From NCBI RefSeq assembly GCF_026191475.2, contig NZ_JAOSLC020000002.1, positions 582,001 to 646,000 on the forward strand: DNA of 64,000 nucleotides. The letters are read 5' to 3'. Position numbers and translations under genes: made by a program. Positions 17,776-27,739 of the stretch are shown here, in pieces (positions within the stretch are counted from its first letter, which is position 1; each line of letters begins with the position of its first letter). The notes beneath the pieces were generated by a model, which searched no databases, was not told the DNA's origin, and worked only from the letters and a program-made list of their open reading frames with translations. This DNA is from Polaribacter ponticola (GTDB taxonomy: Bacteria; Bacteroidota; Bacteroidia; Flavobacteriales; Flavobacteriaceae).

Positions 17776-17783
17776 TATATTTG
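17776..17783 (+). promoter_or_regulatory. Bacteroidota -7 box of rho
   Basis: TATATTTG is an exact TAnnTTTG match 121 bases before the rho ATG, so the rho mRNA would carry a leader of about 114 bases containing the 17808-17829 inverted repeat. Confidence 0.6.
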
Positions 17784-17807
17784 TAATACAATAACCACAC
17801 TAGTAAT

Positions 17808-17829
17808 ATTGTATAGTACTATATACAAT
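17808..17829. promoter_or_regulatory. Inverted repeat in the rho leader
   Basis: ATTGTATA and TATACAAT flank a 6-base centre in the untranslated leader of rho. It could be a weak RNA hairpin or a protein operator. E. coli rho is autoregulated through its leader; whether this element does the same is unknown. Confidence 0.35.
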
Positions 17830-17903
17830 AGTTAAAACTCAAAATTATAATTTTTAAAGAATCTTAAAAAATTAAGATTTCATATAACTTAACAATAACA
17901 TAA

Positions 17904-19642
17904 ATGTTCGAAATATCTGAACTAAAAGCAAAAACTCTTGTAGACCTTCAAGTAATTGCAAAATCTATTGGACTTACTAAAACAAGTCAATTAAAAAAGT
18001 TAGACTTAGTATACCAAATACTAGACACTCAAGCGGCTAGTCCTTCTTCAATTAAAAAAGAAGTTGTTAAAGAAAAACAGGTGAAAGCTGAGAAGCCAAA
18101 AAGGAAAAGAGTTGTAAAAAAAGCTCAACCTATAGAAACTAAAAAAGAAACAGCTGAAATTGAGGAAAAAGCACCTGTAAAAGAAATAACTATAGATAAG
18201 GTTGAAATAGAAAAACCTATAGTTAGAAAACCTACACCTAGAAAAGAAGTTCTTAAAGCTAAAGAAGCTAAAGAAGCTAAAGAAGCTAAATCTAATTTAA
18301 CTGAAACTTCTAAAACTAAAGAAGGTGCAAAAGAGGTTAAAACTGATAACAAAGATAGTAAGGAAACAAAACCTACTCAAAATCAGCAAAACAAGAATAA
18401 AAATAATACCTCTCAAAAAAATCAGCACAATAACAAAAATCGAAATAAAGACAATAGAGATAAAAATAACTCTAACAGAAATAATGGAAACAAATCTGGA
18501 AACAGATATAAAGATCCAGACTTTGAGTTTGATGGTATTATAGAAAGTGAAGGTGTATTAGAAATGATGCCTGATGGTTACGGTTTTTTACGCTCTTCTG
18601 ATTACAACTACTTATCTTCTCCAGATGATATTTATGTATCTCAATCTCAAATTAAGTTATTTGGGTTAAAAACTGGTGATACTGTAAGAGGTAATGTTCG
18701 TCCTCCAAAAGAAGGTGAGAAATACTTTCCTTTAATTAGAGTTTCTAAGATTAATGGATTAAATCCTAACTTAGTTAGAGATCGTGTTTCATTTGAACAC
18801 TTAACACCATTATTTCCGCAAGAAAAATTTAATTTAGCTGAGAAAGGTAGCTCTTTATCTACTAGAATTATAGATTTATTTTCTCCAATAGGAAAAGGTC
18901 AAAGAGGAATGATTGTTGCGCAGCCAAAAACTGGTAAAACCATGTTACTAAAAGATGTGGCTAATGCAATAGCAGCTAATCACCCAGAGGTTTATCAAAT
19001 TGTTTTATTGATAGATGAACGTCCTGAAGAGGTTACTGACATGAAGCGTAACGTACGCGGAGAGGTTGTCGCTTCAACTTTTGATGAACCAGCAGACAAA
19101 CATGTAAAAGTTGCTAATATCGTTCTTGAAAAAGCAAAACGATTAGTAGAATGCGGGCATGATGTTGTTATTCTATTAGATTCTATCACACGTTTGGCTA
19201 GAGCATATAATACTGTGGCTCCAGCTTCTGGTAAGATTTTGTCTGGTGGTATAGATGCAAATGCATTACATAAGCCAAAAGATTTTTTGGAGCTGCAAGA
19301 AATATTGAAAATGGAGGTTCATTAACAATTATAGCTACTGCTCTTACAGAAACTGGTTCTAAAATGGATGAAGTAATTTTCGAAGAATTTAAAGGAACTG
19401 GTAATATGGAATTACAATTAGATAGAAATATTTCTAATAGACGTATTTATCCTGCAATAGATTTAATTAAATCTTCTACTAGAAGAGATGATTTACTTTT
19501 AGACGCTAAAACAGTTCAAAGAATGTGGGTATTACGTAAGTATCTTGCAGACATGAACCCTATTGAAGCTATGGAATTTATAAATGATAGAATTAAGTTC
19601 TCTAAAAACAATGATGAGTTTCTTATTTCAATGAATGGCTAA
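17904..19642 (+). CDS. rho: Transcription termination factor Rho (frameshifted here)
   Basis: About 579 residues. Residues 1-45 are the Rho N-terminal SAP-like domain; 46-210 are a low-complexity insertion, first Lys/Glu rich with three exact AAAGAAGCT repeats (18261-18287), then Asn/Lys rich. The RNA-binding cold-shock domain follows ([14 protein letters not shown]). The ATPase core has P-loop [20 protein letters not shown] and the [16 protein letters not shown] segment. One base is missing at 19277-19281, where the invariant [12 protein letters not shown] reads [10 protein letters not shown] and then stops at 19325. Restoring an A gives the canonical motif and rejoins the last 110 residues. 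An essential gene broken exactly in a homopolymer argues for sequence error. Confidence 0.95.
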
Positions 19643-19661
19643 ATAAAATCAATTATTAAAG

Positions 19662-19702
19662 TAAAAAACACCTTTTTGAGAAATCGAAAAGGTATTTTTT
19701 AT
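19662..19702 (+). terminator. Terminator of rho
   Basis: AAAAAACACCTTTTT pairs with AAAAGGTATTTTTT around an 8-base loop, ending in T, 20 bases after the rho stop. Confidence 0.75.
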
Positions 19703-19827
19703 TTATAATAACTATAGATTGGTTGGTTGACATAAAATTTATATTAATTGATTTAACCACATTAATACATATTCATAAATACTTTATTATTAATAAGGAC
19801 AGCAGAAAAAATAAATATATAAACAAA

Positions 19828-19858
19828 AAAATCCGTTCAAATAATTTGAACGGATTTT
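19828..19858 (-). terminator. Terminator of the PpiD-like gene and its operon
   Basis: AAAATCCGTTCAAA pairs exactly with TTTGAACGGATTTT around TAA. On the minus strand it ends in T7, 27 bases past the stop at 19885. Confidence 0.88.
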
Positions 19859-19884
19859 ATATGATAAATAATACGTCTAAAACT

Positions 19885-21974
19885 TTAGTTAGCTACATAC
19901 ATGTTTGCTCTATTATCTTCAATTTTAGTAGCTTTCTTTATAGCTTCATAAACTTTAAATGTAGAGTTTTTTCTTGATTCAGAAATTCTTTTTCTGTTAG
20001 CTTCATAATTAGGTAAAGCAGTTGGTAACTCCTTCTTAGTTACTTTAAAAGCAAATACACCTTTAGCTCCTTCTAGCCCACTATATACCTTATTAATTTC
20101 TGCATTATACATAGCGCCTATTATTTTAGGCTCAGTTCCAACACCTGAAAGAACAGAAGTTTTTAAAGAAACATTACTGCTACTTCTAACCGATACACTA
20201 TTATCTTTAGCTATATCTCCTAAAGTTGCTCCATTAAATTTTTCTAAAAGTAAAGCCGCTTTCTTTTTATTCATTAAAATAGGTCTTACTTGTCCAGTAG
20301 CATTCTTAACTGGCATTAAACCTTTAGGTGTACTTCCTTTTACTATAGCAACAACATGGCTTCCTTCTAAATCGAAACGCTTAAATGTTCCAACTTTAGA
20401 ATCTTTTCCAAACGCCCAACTTACAATCTGTCTTTCAGATCCTAATCCAGGTACATTTTCATCTAATACTTTTAAACCTACAACAGGTTTAGTAATGTAT
20501 TTGTTTTCTCTAGCAACATCAAAATAATTTTTTCCTTTAGAAATTTCTAAAGCAAATTGTTCTGCATTTCTATAAACATTATTTTCAGTAGTTTCCGAGG
20601 CTACAATTTTTCTAGAATAAGTAGCTAATTTTAATACTTTTTGTATGTTCTTTTGATCTGTAATCTTAACTACATGAAAACCAAATGGGGTTTTAACAAC
20701 TTGAGTAGTTCCCTTTTTATTAGTAAAAGCAAAATCTCTAAAAGCTGGCGTCATTCTCGTATAATTAAACCAGTCTAATTCTCCACCTTTATCTGAGTTT
20801 GATTTATCTGAAGAAAACTTTTTGCTAAAGCTGAAAATTTTCTATCACTTCTTTTAACAACTTTTAAAATACTATCTGCTAATTTCTTAGCTTCTTCTTC
20901 AGTTCTTGTTATATCAGAACCAACTCTTTGTCCGCCAACATAAGGAATTAAAATATGATTCGCTTTTACAGAATCTGGCATTGAGACAACATCTGTAATT
21001 TTAGAAAGCTTGAAGTATCCTTTGTCTTTATATGGACCAACTATTTCATTTTTGTTTCCGGCAAAAATTCTATCTGCATTTTCTTGATTAACAAAGTTTT
21101 TATACTGGAATTCGTTATTCAAACCTAAATCAGATCCATTTTCAGATAAAAAGATACTATTATCAGTAGCTTTTTCAAAATCAGCTATTAAAGAAGCAAC
21201 ATCTTTTTTAATAGCTTCTTCATCTTGAGAAGTAGCAACAATATTAAATTTAACGTAAGAAATATCTCTAGATGCTTCTACTTTAAAGTCTGCTTTATTA
21301 TTATTTATATAATCTTGAATTTCAGACTTACTAATGTTTACTAAGCTATCTGCAATAGTAGTGTAAGGCACATAAACAAATTGAGAATATAATTTAGTAT
21401 TATCAATTAAATGTTCATTTTCTCCTTCTTTTAAAGAAGCGCCTAATCCAGCAGCAACTAAATTATTAAAAGTAGTTCTCTCTGCATTATCTCTAATCTG
21501 ATTCATGTAATTAGACCATTGAGACCACAATGCTGTACTATTTTCTTTTTCATTAGCTAAAAATTGCTTGAATTTACCTTCATCAAACAAACCCGCTTCA
21601 TTTTGATATTCTGGATTACTTTGTACAAATGATGCATTTACTATTTGTTGCCAAACATCTGCTTCACCAATTGTTATACCAGCTTCATCTAATTGTTTTT
21701 TGTAAATCTTCTTTCTAACGATATTATCCCAAACAGTTTTAGCAGCTTGCATTTCAGATACATTACTTCCTGCTTGCTGTTTATATGAATCTAACTCACT
21801 TGCAAATTCTTGTCTAGAAATAGCTTCTCCATCAATTTCTCCTATTTCATTTATTTTGCTTGAGTTGAAAAAATCACCAAGTGTAGATGGATCTAATACA
21901 AAAGCAAAAAGTGCTAATCCAATAATTATAATTAAGAACATTGAGCGTTCTCTAATTTTTGATAAAACTGCCAT
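19885..21974 (-). CDS. PpiD-like periplasmic peptidyl-prolyl isomerase/foldase (frameshifted here)
   Basis: About 696 residues after restoring one base in the five-T run at 20819-20823 (coding strand LAKKFSSDKS). One N-terminal membrane anchor (MAVLSKIRERSMFLIIIIG...) is followed by a SurA-N-like chaperone region (about 35-250), a parvulin-type rotamase domain (KANHILIPY near 343 to GFHVVKITD), and a second C-terminal rotamase-like part. It should assist folding of exported outer-membrane proteins. It is the last gene of the coaX-OMP-TPR-lptC-CorC series, fitting an envelope-assembly theme. As written the protein would end at about residue 399, within the rotamase domain. Confidence 0.88.
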
Positions 21975-22093
21975 ACTTATTTATTTATTTTCAGTTGGCG
22001 AATATACGATTTTTGGTTTTAATATTACAACCCATTTTACACTTATTAGTAGTATGTTAAGTGTATTTTCTCTATACAAAAGACAGTATAGTT

Positions 22094-23357
22094 TTAATTA
22101 TCTTCTCGATTTAGAATTTTAAGAGATACTTCATCAATTTTTGCTCCACTAATTTTTAAAATAGTAATTTCAAAATTATCGAGTTCAATAACCTCTTTTT
22201 CTTCAGGAATATTTTCTGTATGTTCAATAATAAAACCTCCTAAAGTTTCATAAGCTTCAGATTTTAAAATATTTAATCCATATTCTTCATTTAAGTAATC
22301 TATTTCTAATCTTCCTGAAAAATTAAACTCAGTATTACTTATTTTTTTCTAAAAATTCTTGAGAATCGTGTTCATCTTCAATTTCACCAAATAATTCTTC
22401 TACAATATCTTCAACCGTAATCATACCAGAAGTACCTCCATATTCATCTACAACTACAGCTACACTTTTATGCTTTTTCATTAATGTATTTAAAATATCA
22501 TTAATCATCATAGATTCGGGTACAATTTCTAGAGGCAGTAAAATAGATTTTATTGTTTTTGGTTTTTTAAATAATTCAAAAGCATTTACATAACCTACAA
22601 CGTCATCTAAAGAATTTTTATAAACTAATATTTTAGACAAACCAGATTGGATAAAAGCATTTTTTAAATTAGTAACATTTTCATGAATTTCAACAGCTTC
22701 AATTTCGGTTCTAGGAACCATAACTTCTCTTGCTTTTACGTTCTGAAACTCTAGAGCATTTTGAAAAATTTGAATTTCAGAATCTACCTCGTCGTCTGTA
22801 TTACCCGTTTCTAATTGTTCATTAATATAATTACCAAGTTCCTCTTTGCTAAATTCAGTTTTTTGTTCATCAGCATCTGTTTTAAAAAATACTCGTAAAA
22901 AGAAATCAGATATTTTAGTAATAAATTCTGAAAAAAATGAAATAAGTAATAGAAAAAATAAGCAGGAATAGCAAAAACTTTAAGAACCTCGTTTGCATAA
23001 ATTCTAAAAATAGCTTTTGGTAAAAACTCTGCTGTAATTAAAATTATTAATGTAGAAATTAAAGTTTGTACTAGTAAGATAGAAAAGTCATTAAAATTGT
23101 TTAATGGAAGTATTCTTATTAAGAATTTCCCCATATAATAACTATAAATTACTAATGATATATTATTACCAACAAGCATAGTGGTAATAAATTTTGATGA
23201 TTTCTGAGTTATTTTAGTAAGGATTTTTGGTATAAAGCCTTCTCTTTTTTTCTAACTCAATATGCATTTTATTTGCTGAAAAAAATGCGATCTCCATACC
23301 CGAAAAAAATGCGGATAATAAAATTGATACAATTATAATAATGAGTTCAACTTCCAT
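22094..23357 (-). CDS. CNNM/CBS/CorC-HlyC membrane protein (three frameshifts here)
   Basis: About 420 residues when three indels are fixed: extra base in T7 23245-23251, missing base in A7 22931-22937, and extra base in T7 22342-22348. The order is a CNNM domain of about four helices (starting MEVELIIIIVSILLSAFFSG, with MEIAFFSANK), a cytosolic CBS pair (MVPRTEIEAVEI; VVVDEYGGTSGMITVEDIVE), and a C-terminal CorC/HlyC transporter-associated domain (FNFSGRLEIDYLNEEYGL). The family is linked to magnesium or cobalt handling; GldE of gliding bacteria is a relative, but the neighbours (lptC, ppiD) favour the general hemolysin-like paralogue. It follows a small membrane protein gene. Confidence 0.85.
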
Positions 23358-23372
23358 TAAGAACTTTAAAAA

Positions 23373-23573
23373 CTATTTATTTTGATTGTTTCTTTTTTCT
23401 ACTTTTTTTCTAAAATATCGTTTAAAGAAAAAAACTAAAGTAATAAAGATAGCAAAAATAAAAGACAAAATAGCTCTTCCTTTATCTGAAGTAAAGCTAG
23501 TTATTGCATCAATCAAGAAAAAAATAGCAATTACTATATAACCGTATTGAAAAAGTTTCCAAATTTTATTCAT
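23373..23573 (-). CDS. Small two-helix membrane protein
   Basis: 66 residues with two hydrophobic segments (about 10-26 and 33-50) and a basic C-terminal tail (KRYFRKKVEKRNNQNK), so the tail is probably cytoplasmic. Family not recognised. It sits seven bases after lptC and 15 bases before the CorC-like gene, clearly inside the operon, which supports it being real. No function can be given. Confidence 0.7.
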   Translation of the reverse strand: MNKIWKLFQYGYIVIAIFFLIDAITSFTSDKGRAILSFIFAIFITLVFFFKRYFRKKVEKRNNQNK

Positions 23574-23580
23574 AAAAATA

Positions 23581-24144
23581 TTATTCTGAGGTTTCTAACC
23601 TTCCTGTTGTTTTTTTTGCAAAATGTTTAGATAAATCATCTTTAGATTCAAATCCTATTCCAAAAATAGTATCTTTTTCTTTAGTAAGCTTAAAGGCTTT
23701 TTCTGAAACAAAATATTTAGTCTCTTCATCCCAAAATAATTGTTCTGTTTCTAATCTTGATTGATCTGTATGATTAATTACAACTACATTTCCTTTAATT
23801 TCAGAAATAGAAGTTTTTGCATAAGATAAAGCGTAATTTCCTGTAATGGTAACAGAATCCGAACCTTTGTTTTCGAAATTTATAATTTTAATTCCTTCTG
23901 GAAATTCACTATAAGGATGCTCTTTTCTATTACTAAAATCTAGCATTAATGGCGTTATTAATTTTGAAGTAATTCTTCCAGAATCTTTATATACATGAAA
24001 AGCATTTTTAGCAGAGCCAACAGGTAAATTTTTATCTGCTAAAAAATCTCTAACTTTTTGTGTATCATTAGAACAAGAAAAAAGCATTGCCAATACATAA
24101 AGTACAGCAATGCTTTTAATTATTATATTATATTTCTTAATCAC
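23581..24144 (-). CDS. lptC: LPS export protein LptC (lipoprotein form)
   Basis: 187 residues. An N-terminal hydrophobic stretch ends in FSCSN, so the Bacteroidota form looks lipid-anchored rather than membrane-spanning. The rest is the LptC/OstA-like beta-jellyroll, rich in short strands (for example LETEQLFWDEETKYFVSEKA, a typical 'annotated bridge' segment). It would pass lipopolysaccharide from LptBFG to the periplasmic bridge. Its place between the TPR protein and the CorC gene follows the usual Flavobacteriaceae order. The frame is intact. Confidence 0.85.
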   Translation of the reverse strand: MIKKYNIIIKSIAVLYVLAMLFSCSNDTQKVRDFLADKNLPVGSAKNAFHVYKDSGRITSKLITPLMLDFSNRKEHPYSEFPEGIKIINFENKGSDSVTITGNYALSYAKTSISEIKGNVVVINHTDQSRLETEQLFWDEETKYFVSEKAFKLTKEKDTIFGIGFESKDDLSKHFAKKTTGRLETSE

Positions 24145-24150
24145 AAAATA

Positions 24151-25500
24151 TTAATTAGGAACTCTTACTGTTTCACCAATCCAACATTTAATTGTATAAC
24201 TACTTCCTGGAGTAACTCCTTCTGTAAAAATAATTTTTTTACTAGGTAAATTGGCTCTGTATGAAGCTATATATTTTCTTGCTGCAGAAGAAATACTAGG
24301 GTCTACAGATGATGCTTTTTGAGCTTGTCTTAAAGCTGCTGCATAAACCATTCTTTTTTCAAACTCGTTGCTACCGCAATTATTAACACTAGATTGATAT
24401 AATCTTGCAATTAACAAATAAGCTTTACCAAAATTAGGATTAAACTTTAAAGCTTCTCTTGCTAGACTTCTTGCTTTAGATAGTTGTCCTCTAGATTTTG
24501 CTGCTTGTGCAAATTTTAATTTAGTTTTAGCCTTTTTTAATGGATCTGTTTCTAAATCAAATGCTTTTTGTCTCATAGCTGTTGCTCCAGAAGTATCTCC
24601 ATTTTTTTCTAAAATACCAGCATAAAAAGAATATGAATCTGGTGATGGTGCAGATTCTGCATATGCTTTAGCTAAAGTTTCGTATAAAGGATCTTCTTGA
24701 CACCCTTTATTAAACATTCTAGACACTGCTCTTCTTAACCAAGTTGCATTCCCTTTATTTGCTTCAAAATCTCTTTGATATAATGGCACTAAACGCTCAC
24801 ATGTTGCAATTTCAGAAATAATTGCATCTAAACCACCTTCTACTTGTCCTAATGCTTTTGAATTTATTTTATATGCTCTTAATCTTCTAGCTTCTTTTTT
24901 ACTTAAAACTACAGTAGAGTCTTTAGTTAATTTACTAATTTTCTTAGAATAATCATCTAATTTTTCACTTACAGACTCAAGTACATCATCATAGGTATCA
25001 AATACTTTTTGTGGGGCAGTATCTTTATTTCTTGCTGTAATACCTTTAAAGTATTTAAAAATATTTTTTACTCCCATATCTCTTGGAGAGATATTATATG
25101 CTGTTTCTAATATTTTGAAAATTTCATCTTCAGAAGCCAAGTTATTTTTTGCTAAATATGTAGCATAATCACTATGTGCTTTTGCTAAATTATTTTTAAC
25201 ATCATGGTGTTTAGGAAAATACTGTAATCTCTGCTCATAAACTTTTTTAGCTAAAGCAGGATCTTTTTTAACATCTTCTGCTAAAGTTGAACCATATTTA
25301 TAAATATTTACAGATAAATCTTGACAATTACTCATTAAGTATTCCCAGTTAGGAAAAGCCTCATCGTATTTTTTAGATTTAAAATCTCCTTTAAAAAGGT
25401 TATATTTTATAGTACACTCTCTCTTAGCATCATCTTGCGCATTTGTTTTCCCAGTCGCTAATAGCATAGTTACTGCTAGTAAAAACGTAATTTTCTTCAT
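24151..25500 (-). CDS. Secreted TPR-repeat protein
   Basis: 449 residues: signal peptide (cleavage after TNAQ, about residue 21), helical tetratricopeptide repeats through most of the length (clear units near 330-390, for example QLSKARSLAREALKFNPNFG), and a short strand-rich end. It is probably a periplasmic scaffold. It lies between an outer-membrane protein gene and lptC, six bases from the latter, so a role in outer-membrane assembly is a fair guess from context. The partner is unknown. The frame is intact. Confidence 0.85.
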   Translation of the reverse strand: MKKITFLLAVTMLLATGKTNAQDDAKRECTIKYNLFKGDFKSKKYDEAFPNWEYLMSNCQDLSVNIYKYGSTLAEDVKKDPALAKKVYEQRLQYFPKHHDVKNNLAKAHSDYATYLAKNNLASEDEIFKILETAYNISPRDMGVKNIFKYFKGITARNKDTAPQKVFDTYDDVLESVSEKLDDYSKKISKLTKDSTVVLSKKEARRLRAYKINSKALGQVEGGLDAIISEIATCERLVPLYQRDFEANKGNATWLRRAVSRMFNKGCQEDPLYETLAKAYAESAPSPDSYSFYAGILEKNGDTSGATAMRQKAFDLETDPLKKAKTKLKFAQAAKSRGQLSKARSLAREALKFNPNFGKAYLLIARLYQSSVNNCGSNEFEKRMVYAAALRQAQKASSVDPSISSAARKYIASYRANLPSKKIIFTEGVTPGSSYTIKCWIGETVRVPN

Positions 25501-25515
25501 TTTAGTTGTTTTTTA

Positions 25516-26802
25516 TTAATCAATTTTTCTCTTTATAAACCAAAGATCAGTCAAAGATAGGCTTAATCTAAAGTTAAAATAATTTTCTTCAATTAAATTG
25601 TTGTCTGTAGTTCCTCTTTTTCCAAACTCAAACCCCATATTTACAGTAGACATTCTTTTTAATGGTAAACCTAAACCAAAAGACATGCCAAAGTCGTCAA
25701 CTTTAGCAAAATTTGAATTATTTCCAGATCCATCTACCAATAAACCTGTTTTTTCAAAACGCAAACCGGCTCTATAAGTTACTCTATTCCAATAACTAGA
25801 AATAGAATTAATTTTAGGCAAATAAAAACCACCCAAAGAAAATCTGTTCGATTTCCCATATTTATAAGCATTGTTTGTTGTATTTAAAAAACCTGTAGCT
25901 TCAATAGAGTTCTGATTTTCGTATTCTAAACCAGCATACCATTTATCTATTTTACCTAAACCAACACCTAAAGTAGTTTTTAAAGGCATATTAAACTTGC
26001 CATTTATACTAGAAGTAGAAGTAGTATCTCTTGGAATTTCTGTTCCTGTTGAAGAAAATGATAAAGAATACAAATAGTCATTACCAGTAACTTCAAAATC
26101 ATTTCCTAACTTAAAAGTAGCACCAAGTGTTAATATTTTTTGGTCTTTTAGTTCCTTTTTGTATTGCGCTCCTAATTTTACAGAACCACCTCTTACAACA
26201 GCAACTTCTTCAAATTTAGTTGCTAATGCCACACCAATTTTTTGGTGTTTAATACTATTATCTATGTTACCAAAACTATAATCTGCCTCTATACCAACAG
26301 AGAAGTTTTTAAAAGGCTCAATACCAAAACTACCGTAAATTCTATTTACTCCACCATTTCCAGCAAAAAGTGAAACTTCTGAAATATCACCATTTGCATC
26401 CAAAATAGTATTAGACAAAGAGTAACCAACTGAAGATACAGGCTGTAAACCTAAAGACATACCTGCTTTTTGACTTAAAGGAATTCCTATAGCAATATAG
26501 CTTAAACTTGTTGAAGTTGAACTTTGTTTAGAAGTTCCGCTTTTTACAGTTAAATCATTATTTAACATTCCAAAAGCATATGTAGTATATCTTAAACTTG
26601 AATATGCTGCAGGGTTTGTAAAATTTAAATATTTGTAGTGGCTATAAGCAACACCTATGCCTCCCATTGCACTCTGCTCTACAGTTGTAGCATTAAACTC
26701 ATCACCAATACCAAAAAAAGAATATGGAGACGAATTTGTTCTTTGAGCTGATAACGTAAAAGTTGTTATTAGTAAAAGTGCTATTAGAATCTTTCTAATC
26801 AT
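25516..26802 (-). CDS. Outer-membrane beta-barrel protein
   Basis: 428 residues with a signal peptide ending at TLSAQ and alternating amphipathic strands to a C-terminal Phe-containing strand (FRLSLSLTDLWFIKRKID). The opening NSSPYSFFGIGDEF and GGIGVAYSHYKYLNFTNPAAY resemble the FadL/PorV-like hypothetical outer-membrane proteins coded beside coaX across Bacteroidota. A channel or assembly role is possible. The start overlaps the coaX stop by one base, indicating coupled translation. The frame is intact. Confidence 0.85.
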   Translation of the reverse strand: MIRKILIALLLITTFTLSAQRTNSSPYSFFGIGDEFNATTVEQSAMGGIGVAYSHYKYLNFTNPAAYSSLRYTTYAFGMLNNDLTVKSGTSKQSSTSTSLSYIAIGIPLSQKAGMSLGLQPVSSVGYSLSNTILDANGDISEVSLFAGNGGVNRIYGSFGIEPFKNFSVGIEADYSFGNIDNSIKHQKIGVALATKFEEVAVVRGGSVKLGAQYKKELKDQKILTLGATFKLGNDFEVTGNDYLYSLSFSSTGTEIPRDTTSTSSINGKFNMPLKTTLGVGLGKIDKWYAGLEYENQNSIEATGFLNTTNNAYKYGKSNRFSLGGFYLPKINSISSYWNRVTYRAGLRFEKTGLLVDGSGNNSNFAKVDDFGMSFGLGLPLKRMSTVNMGFEFGKRGTTDNNLIEENYFNFRLSLSLTDLWFIKRKID

Positions 26803-27527
26803 TATTTATTATTAAAAATCAATATTCCATTTAATCCTTCTAGGAGAAAATTTTGATTGGCAAATATGCTACTTTTTAATTGTTTTGACAAGAAAATTGT
26901 ATCTCCTCCTGTTAAAACAACTGTTAAATCTGTATATTTTTTCTTGTATTGATTAATAATTCCTTCAATTTCTTGTATAACACCGTTTACTACTCCAGAA
27001 TTTATACTTTCCTCTGTGCTCTTTCCTATAAAACCAACAGGTTCTTTAGTATTTAGTAAGGGTAATTTCGAAGTATAATTATTTAGAGATTTATACCTTA
27101 TTTTTATTCCTGGAGAAATAGCACCTCCTAAATACTCTTGTTTTTCATTAACAAAATCATACGTTATACATGTTCCCGCATCGATTATTAATACGTTTTT
27201 TTGTGGAAATTTAGAGACAGCTCCACAAACCAAAGCAATTCTATCTACTCCTAGAGTTTTTGGAGTACTATATAAATTTTTAAAAGGTACATTAGTTTGG
27301 GAAGAAACAAATAGAAAAGGAACCATTTCCTCTAACTTTTTTAGCTTATTTGGCGGTAAAATAGCTACACTTGAAATTATTGCAGAAGAAATTTTATGTT
27401 TTTTAATTATTTTTTTTAATTCAGAAATAATAACAACTCTATTAAAAACAAGCAACCCTACAACCTTATCTTTCTCAAATACAGCTACTTTAACCCTAGT
27501 ATTACCTACATCAACTGCTAAATTCAT
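26802..27527 (-). CDS. coaX: Type III pantothenate kinase
   Basis: 241 residues from MNLAVDVGNTRVKVAVF. Motifs of the CoaX class: DVGNTRVKV phosphate loop, TLGVDRIALVCGA (about 94-106), IIDAGTCITYDF and GGAISPGIKIRYKSL (about 134-148). It makes 4'-phosphopantothenate, the first step to CoA, and is potassium dependent and insensitive to feedback. An upstream ATG at 27551 would add MKLLKIDK, but that codon overlaps a good -7 promoter box (27549-27556), so the inner ATG is the start. It heads the envelope operon that runs through to the PpiD-like gene. Confidence 0.95.
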   Translation of the reverse strand: MNLAVDVGNTRVKVAVFEKDKVVGLLVFNRVVIISELKKIIKKHKISSAIISSVAILPPNKLKKLEEMVPFLFVSSQTNVPFKNLYSTPKTLGVDRIALVCGAVSKFPQKNVLIIDAGTCITYDFVNEKQEYLGGAISPGIKIRYKSLNNYTSKLPLLNTKEPVGFIGKSTEESINSGVVNGVIQEIEGIINQYKKKYTDLTVVLTGGDTIFLSKQLKSSIFANQNFLLEGLNGILIFNNK

Positions 27528-27548
27528 TTTATCAATTTTTAATAATTT

Positions 27549-27556
27549 CAAAAATA
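27549..27556 (-). promoter_or_regulatory. Bacteroidota -7 box of the coaX operon
   Basis: CAAAAATA (TATTTTTG on the coding strand) matches TAnnTTTG and implies transcription from about 27543, 16 bases before the chosen start at 27527. This excludes the longer coaX N-terminus. Confidence 0.6.
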
Positions 27557-27602
27557 CAACACATTTTTTTAAGTTTTCTCTAGGAGATGTAAAAAAACGT
27601 AT

Positions 27603-27610
27603 TATATTTG
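27603..27610 (+). promoter_or_regulatory. Promoter of tRNA-Phe
   Basis: TATATTTG, an exact TAnnTTTG box, lies 16 bases ahead of the mature tRNA 5' end. Confidence 0.65.
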
Positions 27611-27626
27611 CATCCGCTAAGGCAAT

Positions 27627-27699
27627 GGTACCTTAGCTCAGTTGGTAGAGCAAAGGACTGAAAATCCTTGTGTCCCTGGTTCGATTCCTGGAGGTACCA
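27627..27699 (+). tRNA. tRNA-Phe (anticodon GAA)
   Basis: 73 bases fold as a cloverleaf: acceptor stem GGTACCT with AGGTACC, D-loop AGCTCAGTTGGTAGAGC, anticodon stem AAGGA/TCCTT around loop CTGAAAA (anticodon GAA), T-loop GGTTCGATTCC, discriminator A. CCA is not encoded. A promoter lies just upstream and a terminator just downstream, so it is a single-gene unit. Confidence 0.97.
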
Positions 27700-27704
27700 C
27701 TTAA

Positions 27705-27733
27705 AACCCGAACATCTTGTTCGGGTTTTTTTA
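27705..27733 (+). terminator. Terminator of tRNA-Phe
   Basis: AACCCGAACA and TGTTCGGGTT pair around TCT and are followed by T5. It also sits next to the end (27740) of the minus-strand DinB-like gene, but the T tract favours the plus strand. Confidence 0.9.
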
Positions 27734-27739
27734 TATCTT

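Noticed and set aside
17904..19642. Rho as a genuine pseudogene
   Set aside because: The break is a single base in a homopolymer; both sides keep perfect Rho motifs, and many other core genes show the same type of break.
19723..19977. 84-codon frame after rho
   Set aside because: It crosses a terminator and the end of the PpiD-like gene; composition is that of A/T-rich non-coding DNA.
22094..23357. GldE (gliding motility) identity for the CorC-like gene
   Set aside because: The neighbours are lptC and a PpiD-like gene, not gldD; the domain set alone cannot tell the paralogues apart.
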